Made by a program: the position numbers and the translations under genes. DNA of 64,000 bases, from NCBI RefSeq assembly GCF_009389715.1, contig NW_024068008.1, forward strand, positions 186,001-250,000, read 5' to 3'. Origin of the DNA: Phoenix dactylifera. Taxonomy: Eukaryota > Streptophyta > Magnoliopsida > Arecales > Arecaceae. Below, piece after piece: positions 44,340 through 55,623 of this stretch; the first letter of the stretch is position 1, and each line of letters opens with the position of its first letter. Below the pieces are notes generated by a model, which was not told where the DNA came from, ran no database searches, and worked only from the letters and a program-made list of their open reading frames with translations.

Positions 44340-44945
44340 AACCCACCGAGCCCGCAGACTTGCCCTAGCTACTCCCGAGCCCCCTCTTTCTCCTCCTCTC
44401 CGGCGCTGAAGCCACCAAACCCAGCGGCCTTCGTCTTCCTCCTCTCGGCGTTGCCTTAGCCCCCATATTCCTCCTCTCCGGTGCGGATCGTCCGACTCCT
44501 ACCTCCTCTCCTCCTCCCTCCTCTCCGGCGTCGACCGACCGACCCCAACCCGCTCCGCCCGAGGTAGTTTTCTTCTCCTCCCTCCTCTCCCTCCTTCTCG
44601 CTTGTTCTGCTCCCCACCGTTGCTGTTCAACCGTTTCCCTCCCGCTTTCGGCAAGTAAAACGCTAGCCCTCGTGTTCCGTTCTTTCCACCGTCTCTCCCT
44701 CTTCAGTCCCACTCGTCGTGACCTCTCTCTCTCTCGGCTTCCATCTTTCTTCGCGAAATTCCTAAGAGAATTTTTAGGGTTTCGTTGCGCCCGATCCGGC
44801 CCGGCGTATGAGGAGGGGCTTCTATCCCGATCACCGCCCGGGGCGGCCGCCATTCCGGCCGGTGCTGGGCCGACGCTCTCGAGGCCACCGTCTACCTCTG
44901 GGCCCGCCGCCTGGAAGGCTCCCACCTCTTGACCCCAGCATCGAG
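44340..44945 (+). other. GC-rich leader region of CACTA-A3, possibly captured host 5' sequence
   Basis: CT-rich and GC-rich sequence with a leader-like TTTTTAGGGTTTCG (44,771-44,784) precedes an ATG at 44,808 (MRRGFYPDHRPGRPP...). This frame stays open to about 44,970. It sits just inside the subterminal repeats, on the same strand as the element gene. CACTA-A1 and A2 carry captured host 5' ends in the same relative place. The host source was not recognised, and it may be native element leader. Confidence 0.35.
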
Positions 44946-44979
44946 TCCTCCACCGGACTCCTTCTTTCTCTTAACTGAT

Positions 44980-47390
44980 ATGGATGTATTTTTTGTACTC
45001 AAACAAATCATTTTGATTCCATACTGAACAAAATACATGCATGTAGGTGTTAATAGATAAATTGGTTGCAAAATAATTCTTGTAGCATCTAGATTAGAGA
45101 ACCGTGCCACGAAGGAATCAGTGGCAGGATGAAGACAGCCAATATCAATATTAATGCTAAGACTTGTAATCTAATTACAATAAGAAAGTTTCTATGTTGA
45201 TCAGTAGTTTGTAGAAAATTATTGCAAGTATTTGAAATTTAGAAGCAATAATCATGTTGTAATTTGAAGATTTTTCTGATTATTACTGAAACTGATACCT
45301 TTGGTGATTTTTATACCAAATGTTGGTAATGCTAATATTGAGCATAATACATAATAATGCTAACACCCATACTAACCCAGTTATAATTATAAAACCATTT
45401 CTGTTATCTTGTAATACTCTGGTTGATTCTGAGAGTGTAATATTACCAACTATTCATCTAAAGGATATTAAGTAGTTAGAACTTTCTTGTATACAAATTC
45501 TACTAAAAGAAACTGTGGCCAATTTTCACCGATAAACATGTATCATCTGAATGGGAGCGGAGAAATACTAAGACTAATTTATTTATGTGCTGATATATTA
45601 TTGAGGCCTAATGTTGGTATTAGCACCAGCATGAATATTATTATAAATATCAAATTGAAACACTAAGATGGAACCTCTTTCTTCCACGTATGCTTGTTGC
45701 CATCTGGTACCTTGGCAATTTCTGAAAAACCTGTACTGAATCATTAGTTTCGGTACACTTAATATTACGTCTCTTTTTTTCATATAAGGTCCAGTATCCC
45801 ACAAGTTGTCAATCTTGCAACCTATTGTACTCTCAGGACTCTAAACTAGCATGGCTGATTCTGGTGCTTATCTTTAGGAATTATGTTTCTTGTGAAGGGA
45901 GAAAACCAAGTTATTTAAGCTCAGATGTTGTCACATTTGTTTAATGCATTCTTGTAATCTTTAGCAAATGATGTGCAACTATGTCAAATTCACACTTCCA
46001 AGTCCGGTATTTACTGATTCTCTTTCAGGGATATAGAGAAATATTGTAATACAAAATGTCCACCGGGTCAATTTTATAATGTAGGTCTCACTTTGGATTT
46101 TTTTCGGAGCAGAAAGGGTGCAGTGCAAGGTAAACCTATTGCACGAAACTACCCCCTGCACACCCACACATACACCCGCCACACAAGAACAGATATATAC
46201 ATAAATTAGAAATCCCAAAGCAATTGCATATAAATGGATTGGTGCTGCAGCTCTCGAGATTCAAGGATTTAGACTAGATGATTGACATACGGGATCAAGT
46301 AATGCTATAGAAATTTCCAGATCAAGGAATGATAGAAATTTTGACTATCTTGTGGCGGCAAATTGAAGATTGAACCTTATTCTTCTGTAATGGTATTACA
46401 TTCGTTTTCCATTTAATTATGGAAGGACCAAATTTTGACCACCTAACAAAGAGTAGTTCTGCTGTTTATCAACACAATTTGAAGAGTTAGGGCAGTTTAG
46501 ACTTTAAAGTTTAGACAGTATGCTTTTTAACTATTTGCAGGCTTTGGATTAATTTAAGAGGCTACTTTTGGGCTATGTCAGATATGTTGTTTCTTTTTTA
46601 ATAGTTATGTATTTTTTAGGTCAGCACACAACCTTCTATGGATATTTAATCCAGTTGAGTTTGGAATTTGACAGTCTTTAGGTATATGTGATTGAGTTCT
46701 CTTTTGAGTAGGATCTATCAAAAAGTTTCCTGCTTTCTATCTGGTTTTGACTAGGAATGCTTTAATTGATTTTGCTTTATGCTTGGACTATTTACCTTTT
46801 TTTTGGGAACATAGATTTCCAAAACAAGCAAAAAAAAGAAAGATTATAGATCTCCCATGTATTTTGGCTGTGAAAACTCTGCCATAAGCCTTTTTGCATG
46901 CACCATATTCTCAAACAGTATGATCTTTGATTCATTCATTTGACCTTGAAGGAATTTTCCCATTGATTATCATGAAGACTCTTTTAACTTGAGTCCCTTC
47001 AATTCATCCTTTCAATTATCCTCAACATTGTTGGTGCACCCACTGATTCCTTTTTGAAATGCAAAGATTATCACTTCTAAATTATGTCTAGCAAGGTTCG
47101 TCATCTTGGTAGCAGCCCTATTCAAGATTTTTGGACCACATAATGAACTATGTTGGGCCTTCCAATATTAAATTAAAGGATGAGAGTCACACCCTTTACC
47201 CTCCTAAAGTCTAACAACCAAAAGTTGATGTCATTCTTTTCAAGTCTTACAACCATGCAGTAATATGTTTACGACCATGAAAGCATTAAAATTTCTAGCA
47301 AGATGATGATGCCTCCATGGCAATGGAACTTTATTTAGTATAAATTTATCATTTAACCAAATATTGATTCTTTTTTATGCATACCAGGTA
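44980..47390. other. Non-coding interior of CACTA-A3, probable long first intron
   Basis: AT-rich with no coding pieces recognised between the leader-like region and the first Ptta exon. A long intron in the 5' part is plausible for an En/Spm-type gene. No captured exons were seen. Confidence 0.4.
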
Positions 47391-47395
47391 ACAAT

Positions 47396-49238
47396 ATGCC
47401 CCGGGGGAGACGATTTAGAGATGTGGAGTTCCAGCATTCTCAGGTGAGATCTACTTCTGATCAGTCCCTACAGTCCCAGCAGCCATGTGAGCACCAGCAG
47501 CACGAGTCAGGATCTCAGCACGAGCCTCCTGCTGATTGCTCGGAGGATGAGCTCCGGATCCAGGGTAATTCGATTTAAAGTTCATATTTTATGTTCATAT
47601 TTGTCTTCAACTTTTTAAGACATATTTTATTTAATTTTAATAGATGGACAAGGGACGGTGAGGACGAGACGGGGACCCACTCAAGCAAAGGATGTGTGGA
47701 AGCTTCCTCCGGGTGAGAAGATCATCATCCGATGCAACAAATTGGGGCAGCCCATCAATAGAGCTGGAAGTCTTCTATCAAGCTTTTTAGGATCGGTTGC
47801 ACGCAAGGGTCAGCTGTGTCCGCTCAACTATACGAAGTGGAATGACATGCTTCCTTCATATAAGGTTGAGCTTCTTAGACTTATACAGGTAATGAATTGA
47901 ATTTATTCTTTTTAATTCGACACCTTCTGTATGTTAATTTGCTTTGTACCATAATTTTATTTTAGAGGTTTAATATTATTATAACATTCTGTACCTTGTA
48001 GTAGGGTAAGTTTGTACTCCCTCCAGAGAGCCATGATTGGGTGCTAAAGTCCCTCAACCGCAAATGGAAAGAATATAAAGCAAAATTGAAGACGGACTTC
48101 AAGCGCGAGGGTATGACAGAGGAGGAGGTTGCTCGTGTGACTCCTCCTGATGTATACCCTCAGCAGTGGAGGGAGCTTGTTCACTACTGGTTTTCTGAAA
48201 GAGGACAGGTCATGTATATTGTTTCAATATCTTCTATTATCTTTATTACTAATATAGATTGCAAATATATACATTGAATCATATTATACTGTGTGCTTTT
48301 ATTTTGGCAGACATATTCTAATATTGGTAGAGCTGCACGAGCATCTCAAGCAGTTCCTCATACTTCAGGCTCGAAAAGTTATGCGAGACGTAGAAATGAA
48401 TTCGTAAGTTCTTTTGAAACTATTTGAAACTCTACTAACATATAGCACGTATCATGATATATAGTTTACCAATATACTTTCCGTATGTGTAGATAGTAGA
48501 GCATGGAAGGGAGCCTGGTGAGGTAGAGTTTTATAAGATGACCCACACTCACCGAGATGGCAGTTTGTCCGGGACGAGTTGAAAGATATAGTTGTATGTA
48601 TTCATTTTTTATTTGATCATATTTTTTTATTAATTTTACTTCTTTTAAATTATTAATGTGACTGTTAATTTTTTTGAGAGAGATATAGGAAAGAGCTACA
48701 AATCTTATTTCAGAGCGCGTCGGGGAGTCATCATCATCCGACGCGGCTAGTCGCGTCGAGGCTCAGGTCTATGCCGAATTGATGGGCCCAGAACGTTATG
48801 GTCGCGTGAGGGGTTACGGTATCGGAGTTACCCCCACTCAGCTGTCTGCAGTGAGCCGATATACCCAAGATGCCAGACAAGGTACTAGCACTGCAGAGGT
48901 TTGTAGTTTGAAGACAGAGATGGCACAGATAAAGCAGTCATATGAGACAAGGATAGAGGAGATGAGGCAGAGTCATATGACTGATATGGCGGAGTTGAAG
49001 TAGAGCCAAGAGTTGAAGATACAATCTTTGCAGGATCAGCTTGACCATATTTCATCTTTTTTGCAGAGATTTGCTCCTCCGGTACATAACTAAATATATT
49101 TGAATATTTTATATAATTATAATGTATTCTTGTATGAGCGTGATGACTTTCGTATTTTTAGTTTCTAAACTATTTTTTTTCTTGTAGGTTGCTGATACTT
49201 CATCTATTCGTAGAGATGATGATGCCGTCGACTCTTGA
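47396..49238 (+). pseudogene. Ptta/En/Spm-type transposase-associated gene (TnpA-like), disabled
   Basis: In En/Spm elements TnpA-type proteins bind the subterminal repeats. Seven exons (47396-47564, 47644-47888, 48005-48208, 48311-48403, 48493-48593, 48689-49081, 49188-49238) have GT-AG borders. The product starts MPRGRRFRDVEF. It has a basic conserved core (RTRRGPTQAKDVWKLPPGEK; LKSLNRKWKEYKAKLKTDF) typical of the Ptta family, then a VTPPDVYPQQW motif. A coiled-coil stretch follows (EVCSLKTEMAQIKQSYETRI). Exon 5 lacks one base near 48,560 (restored length is a multiple of three), and TAG at 49,001-49,003 interrupts exon 6. About 418 codons if it were intact. The last exon is homologous to 8,037-8,096. 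Confidence 0.8.
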
Positions 49239-49464
49239 TACATCGTAGATTGTGTACTTAGAAATTTGAGATGGATGTTTTTAGAATATTTTTGAAGTAC
49301 AATGTAATCAAATATAATAATATGAATATTTTGAATGAAAAGTTCTTGTTTGTGATGTGTATTTTATTATCTATGTGATTTAGTGTATGTGTTTTGTTAG
49401 GAATTAATGTATACAGAGTATTAAAAATTGCTTTTATAAAAATTTTTTTTAACAAAAATGCTAT

Positions 49465-49745
49465 TGCCGACGCTATCTAGCGTCGGAAATACCAAGCAAT
49501 GTTGCACGCCTTTAACGACGCTTTATAGCGTCGGTCAGGGAGCATAAGCCGGCGCTTTTAAGCATCGGCATAGTCCAATAGAAACATCCGTGTGAAGCGT
49601 CGGTCAAAGTACGCCGACGCTTTTAAGCGTCGGATACCTCGAAACGGAACGACGCTTAAAAGCGTCGGCATAGAGCGACGACGCTTTTTTGACGCGTCGG
49701 CCTAAACCGGACCCACGCCCACTTGCCCGACATCGGACCCACGCT
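49465..49745. repeat. Right subterminal repeats of CACTA-A3
   Basis: About ten direct and inverted GACGCTTWWAAGCGTC-type units, cut off by the gypsy LTR at 49,755. Confidence 0.8.
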
Positions 49746-49754
49746 TTGGGGAGC

Positions 49755-52123
49755 TGATCGGTTATTTCAATTTCAAAAATAAACCACGCAATAGCACGTA
49801 TCCTGTAGGATAGTGATTACGGGTGTCGGTCCACAGGGATTGGAGAATAAGTTATTTGTCCTAATTAAATAATTACTTCAAAGGGTATAAGCTAGAGTGA
49901 ATGATAAAAACTAAAAATCAATATGGATGTAATAGTATGAATTATCTATGGAGAGAGATGTTTAGGGCTAGAATCCACCGATAGATTTATATCCGTGACG
50001 CTTTCAATAATTGAGTTGTATGTAAGACTTGATTGCTTCCGACTACAAGCCAAAGCAATCATTAAAAATTATGATTAATTCGCAGCATGAATCATCTAAG
50101 TCTAGCACAAACCATCTACTCTAACGATAAGCATGATCTGTCTAACCTAGCATGATGCATCTGATAATTAAATCATTAAACATGAAATCGATGTCACATG
50201 AATATCTCCTCCAAACCACAGGTGTTGGATTCGATGAAATAGATCAATCTATGTAAAATATTTTATGCAAGATAAATGATTCACATAAATTGGATAAATC
50301 ATAAGATCAATTGATAAATTCTTCATCATGCAACCATCTTACAATACAAACTCAAATCAACAAAAATGAAACGAATACTCCTCTATGGCTTCATCAAACC
50401 CCTAAACCGAGGTTTAGCTGCTCATGATGCTTGGCGACTTTGATCGGCTTGCTAAGATACTCCACGCCATCCGCCTCAAGTCCCCCCTCCTTTCTCTTTC
50501 TTTTTTTTTATTTCTTTTTCTCTTCTTCTCTCTCGGCTGGTTTCTCCTTTTTCACCGAAACAGGGGGTCTCCCCTATTTTCTTCTCCACCGAGTCCCCCT
50601 TCTCCTTCCCTCTTCCTCTCCTTAAATAGGTCGCCCACCCCCTGATGGACAGCGACGAATCCTTTGATGGAGGGGTAACAGATGCTTGATCGATGGGGAT
50701 CCGATTGCTTGGGGGCTGGGATTTGGAAACGGAAGGAGGAGCCAATCTCGGATGAGCCGCTGGGTGCTTGGATCATGGTGCTTGCAGACGCGGAGGCTTG
50801 AAGCGTGGGATGCATCACTGGCTTCAAAGGAGGCGGACTCGGGAGCTTGATTTGTGGGATTGCTTGGATGTGGAGGCTTGATCCGTGGAAGATGAGTACG
50901 GATGGGAACTTGGGCTGCTGGCAGTGATGCGGACGAGCGGATCATGCGAAGGAGGCTGAGCTAGGAGGGGACGCGATGCAGGGGCTCTCGAATCCGGAAG
51001 AGGGGAACGCATGCGGAAGGTGGGGAGAATCACGGGCGGCTGAAACGGCTTCTTGAATCAGCGGATATGGGAGAGATGAAGGCCTGCGGGATCGCCGGGA
51101 GGAATGCTTCATGGATGGAAGAAGATCCATCTTCTTCTTTGGCCCACGGATGGATGCGGGATCCGTGATGAACGCGGACGAGCGCTTGGGCTGGGGTGCT
51201 GGCTGCACGCACGGTGATCGCGGAGGAGCTGGTCGCCGGCTGTACCGCGTGGAGGATTTGCATCGCTGGCTGCTGGGAGTTGGCACGGGCGGCGAATCGA
51301 CGCGGGATCAACGGGAAGAAGCGGAACGGCCCGGATGCACTGCGGGGAAGGGGGGAAAGAAGATAAACAGTGGGATATCGGGAAGAAGAAGATAAACAGT
51401 GGATATTATTTATTAATTTATTTATTATTTGATTTATATATATACATAAATATATATATATATATTTGTAAAAACACTGTTCATATGAACAGTGTTTTCA
51501 CGGGATACTGTTCATATGAACAGTGTTTCCAGTAATTCTTCCCGAAATTATTTTTATTTATTTTATTATTTTATTATTATTTATTATTATTATTATTTTT
51601 ATTTTTTTTTATTTTAAAATTATAAATTTTATATGAAGGCACGCAAGGCATTGGTTGGGAATTGACTTTGGGTTTGAGGTGGGTCATGATTGTTGATTTG
51701 CTTGAATTTGTTCTCGAGCCCAATGACATTTAATTCTTACTATACCGCTTCAGATTGAACTCAACCAGATCAGACCGTGACTTAATAAAAGGGTTAATCA
51801 AATATTTTTCCATATAATTATAACTTTCAATCTAACCAGGACCAAAGCCCATTGAATTATACCCTTAGCTTGATTGCAACTCCATCAGGTTAATAATTCG
51901 GGTCAACACAATCTCCTCCTTATATATTTTTATGAAAGATCTCAACCAGAAGAGAGACAAATTCAGAGTCTGTTTTAAGAAAAGTATTATTTACCTCTTA
52001 CCATAATTTAAATTTATTTCATTGTTTATTCAATTTCATGGTAAAACAAGTAGTTATCCGTTTAAGAACATTGATAAGTGCTGGAAAAAAAATATTAAAT
52101 TATAGATTAATCAGCACTTATCA
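49755..52123 (-). repeat. 3' LTR of a Ty3/gypsy element (about 2.37 kb)
   Basis: It runs from TGATCGGTTATTTC to GCACTTATCA, so it has TG...CA ends on either strand. It is followed on the internal side by the inverse of GGTTTGGGGGTG, a polypurine tract. A GC-rich stretch lies at 50,420-51,360, and a pair of 18-bp perfect palindromes ACTGTTCATATGAACAGT at about 51,476-51,525. Open frames inside are by-products. Confidence 0.8.
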
Positions 52124-52852
52124 CACCCCCAAACCTATGTTTTGCTAGTCCTCGAGCAAAATGAAATTAAAGAAAAGCTTTAACTCACTTTCGCAGGCAT
52201 CGCGATTGCATTTACCATATGCAACAAGGCTTTAAACCCCTAGGTTACCCTAGTGGACGAGTTATAGTCTCGTGAGGGTTTCCAGTGAAGATACCCACAA
52301 ACTTCAATATCATTTATTGTTATGATTAATTTGTTGTTGTTGTTGTTGTTTTTTTTTTATTTTTTTTATTTTTTTTTTTTTGGATAAGATAAGTATGATT
52401 CATCAGGGTCCAAGGTTGCTACCATACTCTCAACATAATGTCGAGCCTAGACCTTAGAAAAGTCGGCCAGTGTGTAGTGAAATTTCAAAGTATTAATTAG
52501 CTTACAACTCCCTAAGAGAGACTTAATAAAAAGAACTTAAATTTGTATTACTTCCCACTAGTCATTGGGCTTTTTAGATTTTATATACCTTGTGTGTTCA
52601 TCATTCTCGCATAAATGTATATAAATTAGGGCTTTTTTTTTAACAAAAACTTTTTTTTTAATAACTTTTTTTTATTATTTTATAAAAAATAAAAATAAAT
52701 ACATTTTATTTAAAAAAATATTTTTATTTTTTATTTTTTATTTATTTTTTATTTTTTTTATTTTTTTATTATTATTATTTTTTTGACGAAAATCAAGATG
52801 AATACCCCCAAACCTAAACCTAACATTGTCCTCAATGTTAAGAAATAATCTA

Positions 52853-53670
52853 AGAGAATTGGGTTGCCTCCCAACAAGCGCTAAGTTTATTGTCTTCAGC
52901 CATACATAGTGAGATAGTTTTTGCATCTCCTTCTATGAGGTCATCTATTTTGTCTATCATAAAACACTCAATTTTCCTTGCGGGTTGGTCGGCCGCATTG
53001 AACACATTTAATTTTACCTTCATATTCCCAAATGATATGTTCATTACCCCTGTTCTACAATTGATGCACGCATTGGCTGTTGCTAAAAAGGGCCGCCCAA
53101 GGATAACGGGGATTTGTCTATTAGGATTGGGCTCATGTTCCATATCAAGGACAATGAAATCTACTGGAAAATAGAATTTATCTACCTTAACAAGAACATC
53201 TTCAATTATCCCACGTGGTGTTTTTACAGATCGATCAGCCAATTGAAGGGATACCGAGGTTGGTTTTAACTCACCTAAACCAAGTTTCTCATAAACTGAA
53301 TAAGGTAAAAGGTTGACACTTGCCCCTAGATCTAAGAGTGCTCGATCAATGAAATTATTTCCTAAGACACAGGAGATGGTGGGAGCACCAGGATCTTTGA
53401 ATTTTGGAGGGGTGTTGTGTTGGAGAATAGAACTCACTTGCTCAGTTAGGAAGACCTTTTTAGGCACATGTGTCCTAGATTTTCGCTTTTGTGTACAAAG
53501 GTCTTTGAGAAATTTGGCATAGGAGGGAACTTGTCTGATGGCATCAAGGAGTGGAAGGTTGATCTTCACTTGTTTGAAAACCTCCATCATCTCCTCTAGT
53601 GAAGTTCCCTTTTTGCCAAATGGAGAGGGTGAAGTAAGAGCTTCAGGAAATGGGGCCTTTGGGATGTGAG
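52853..53670 (-). pseudogene. Gypsy gag-end and aspartic protease fragment
   Basis: Retroviral-type protease domain. LLDLGASVNLLPYSVYEKLG holds the DLGAS active-site motif seen in Tat/Athila elements. It is followed by LQLADRSVKTPRGIIEDVLV and PVILGRPFLATANACI, with the conserved ILGRPFL flap/core. Upstream residues (LPLLDAIRQVPSYAKFLKDL) are the conserved C-terminal gag region. The frame is open for about 270 residues. It is cut upstream by the copia LTR, and the C-terminus runs into the pol deletion (LSACWEATQFS, then stop). Confidence 0.85.
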
Positions 53671-55622
53671 TGTTGCCCAGTAGATACAACCCAAGAGGGG
53701 GGGGGGGGGGGGGGTGAATTGGGTCTTTTAAAACTTTTAACCTACTTCTGAAAGTTTTTGATTAATTATGCTAAGTTGTATGGATGCACAGTGAAAGTCA
53801 ACAGTTTGATGTATAGAATGTGACTTGATTGAATATGCTTGCAACTAAAGGATGCGCGGATAACAGTAAAGCAAGCAATTTATCTAAGTAAGTAAGTGTG
53901 TTAGTTAGACAATGACAAGAGGCATTACAAACACAACAAATATATAGTGGTTCGGTGCACCCCAGCACCTACATCCACTCCCCAAGACCTCTTGGGAATT
54001 TCACTATAATCCTACAGATTACAGCCGGTTGTTTTACAAGCTCACAACCCAACTTGTTGTTTTACGAGCGCACAACGAACTCGGTCGGTTTTCCCAGGCT
54101 CACCGACTAGAACCACCCCGATTGTTTTCCCGGGATCACAATCAAACCCTTACACCGTTGGTTTCGACCTAGGCTCACCAACAAACCTCTCACCGTTGGT
54201 TTTCCTTTTGGCTCACCAACAAACCTTAACCCCTTGATTCAATCCCTTGATTGAATCAAGTTACAAGATATTAAAAACAAAGTTTAAAACAAATCAAAGC
54301 TTCTTAAACAAGCAAATATAACAATATAAACAAATAGAGTAAAGAGAAGCCCTCAAACGAGTTTTGAAGATGAAGGAGCTCGGCTTCTTCTTTACTTGAC
54401 CCTCTTCTGATTTGGCACGAAGTAGAGGATCACCGAGGCAGCACACGGATGGAGAGGAAGCTTTGGGATGCACTTGGATGCTCTTCTTCTCTCTATTTCA
54501 CTTTGAGTGGCCCTTTTGTGCTTATGGGAGATTTCCCTTGTAATCTCTTTGAAATCTCTTTCCTAAATGTTCTCTCCCACTTCCATACCTTCTCCTCTAG
54601 CTCTCCTCTTGTTTTTATAGCTTTAGATGACGTGGAAACAAGAATCTAGCCGTTAGAGACAAAAATAGAGCCGTTGGACACAGTCTGCACCTCCTGACAA
54701 TATTACCGTTGGGATCGGAGTCGACTCGCGCGATCAGGAGTCGACTCGCCTGTTGCAGGAGTCGACTCGTGCTTCACTGGAGACGACTCGGCCACTGTTC
54801 CAAATTTGAATTAAAGTGCATGCCTTTTCCTCGGGTCGACTCGGACCAAACTGGAGTCGACTCGCCAATAGCTGGAGACGACTCGGCCACTTGGGGGTCG
54901 GCTCATTCTCAGAAATCCAGAGGACATACTTTCTGATTTTCTTCCTCGAGTCGACTCAGATTATCTTCGAGTCGACTCGGCTCTCAGAGCCCGCAAACTG
55001 ATCCTCTGTATTTTGGCTCGTCTGGTCTTGGAGTCGACTCGAACTGTTCCGGAGTCGACTCGGCTCTCAGTTTCCGAAACACAGCCTTCTGCCATTTTGG
55101 TGTAGCGCTGCCTTGGAGTCGACTCGAGCTGTCTGGGAGTCGACTCGGATCTCAGAGTCCGAAAAACTGCTCTCTGATTTTTTTTTCTTTGTGTACCACT
55201 GAGAGTCGACTCTCACTTTCTTTGGAGTCGACCAGCCAACCATCGGAGTCGACTCGCATTCCACAGGAGTCGACTCGAATCTCAGGGTCGAAAATCGCTC
55301 TTTGACTTTTGCCTTGTTTTCCTTAGGAATTGACTTGCCAGTTATTGGAGTCGACTCGTTCTACTCTGGAGTCGACTCGAAGACTATTCTTTTGAATTTT
55401 TCTTTGAATTTGCTCCTCCAATTTGAATCCTTTGAACTTGAAACTTGGGCCAATAAATTGTAGCTTTCTTCCAACTTTTCTTGAGAGCTTTGGAGGCCTT
55501 CTTGTGTTCTTTCAACTTGCTATGTTCCTTGCAAAATAAATATCTTTCTCCTTGCAACACAAACATTAGTATTTATACTTCAAGGTTTTGTGATCATCAA
55601 AATCAATATCTTTGGGTCATCA
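53671..55622 (-). repeat. 3' LTR of a minus-strand Sirevirus (Ty1/copia), 1,952 bp
   Basis: It runs from TGTTGCCCAGTAGATAC to TTTGGGTCATCA on the plus strand (TGATGACCC...GGGCAACA on its own strand). It matches the LTR at 59,884-61,757 in inverted orientation: same ends, same TTGATTCAATC/CAATCAAACCC blocks, same GAGTCGACTC array. A polypurine tract (AAAAAGGGGGAGA, inverse of 55,624-55,636) adjoins it. An 18-G run lies at about 53,697-53,714. Confidence 0.85.
54716..55390. repeat. Array of GAGTCGACTC palindromes in the minus Sirevirus LTR
   Basis: About 15 exact copies of the 10-bp palindrome GAGTCGACTC plus several one-mismatch variants in 675 bp, spaced 20 to 60 bp apart. A repeated palindrome in a CpG-rich part of the LTR is a described feature of Sireviruses. 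Its exact role is unknown. Confidence 0.9.
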
Positions 55623-55623
55623 G

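Larger units (their letters stand above)
44087..49754 (+). mobile_element. CACTA family A element 3, right end displaced by a gypsy insertion
   Basis: It begins CACTACAGTAAAAGG at 44,087 with family A subterminal repeats to about 44,330. It carries the Ptta-type gene at 47,396-49,238 and right subterminal repeats at about 49,465-49,745. The last recognisable element sequence, CCCACGCTTTGGG, corresponds to an internal point of the CACTA-A2 right end (near 22,790), so the final stretch with its terminus should lie beyond the gypsy element, outside the window. It is the best-preserved family A copy here but has no TNP2/DDE gene. Confidence 0.85.
49755..53670 (-). mobile_element. Ty3/gypsy retrotransposon (Tat/Athila-like) inserted in CACTA-A3, pol deleted, cut by a Sirevirus
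   Basis: On the minus strand, a gag-protease end (53,670 to 52,853) is followed almost directly by the element's post-pol tail. The tail shows TTGGGAGGCAACCCA (about 52,860) and TTTGGGGGTATTC, then a second TTTGGGGGTG polypurine tract and the LTR. Reverse transcriptase, RNase H and integrase are absent, so the copy is internally deleted. Its 5' part continues beyond the copia insertion at 53,671. Confidence 0.8.

Noticed and set aside
50424..51395. Multiple ORFs of 60-114 codons in the gypsy LTR
   Set aside because: They lie inside the LTR GC-rich region, on both strands and in several phases.
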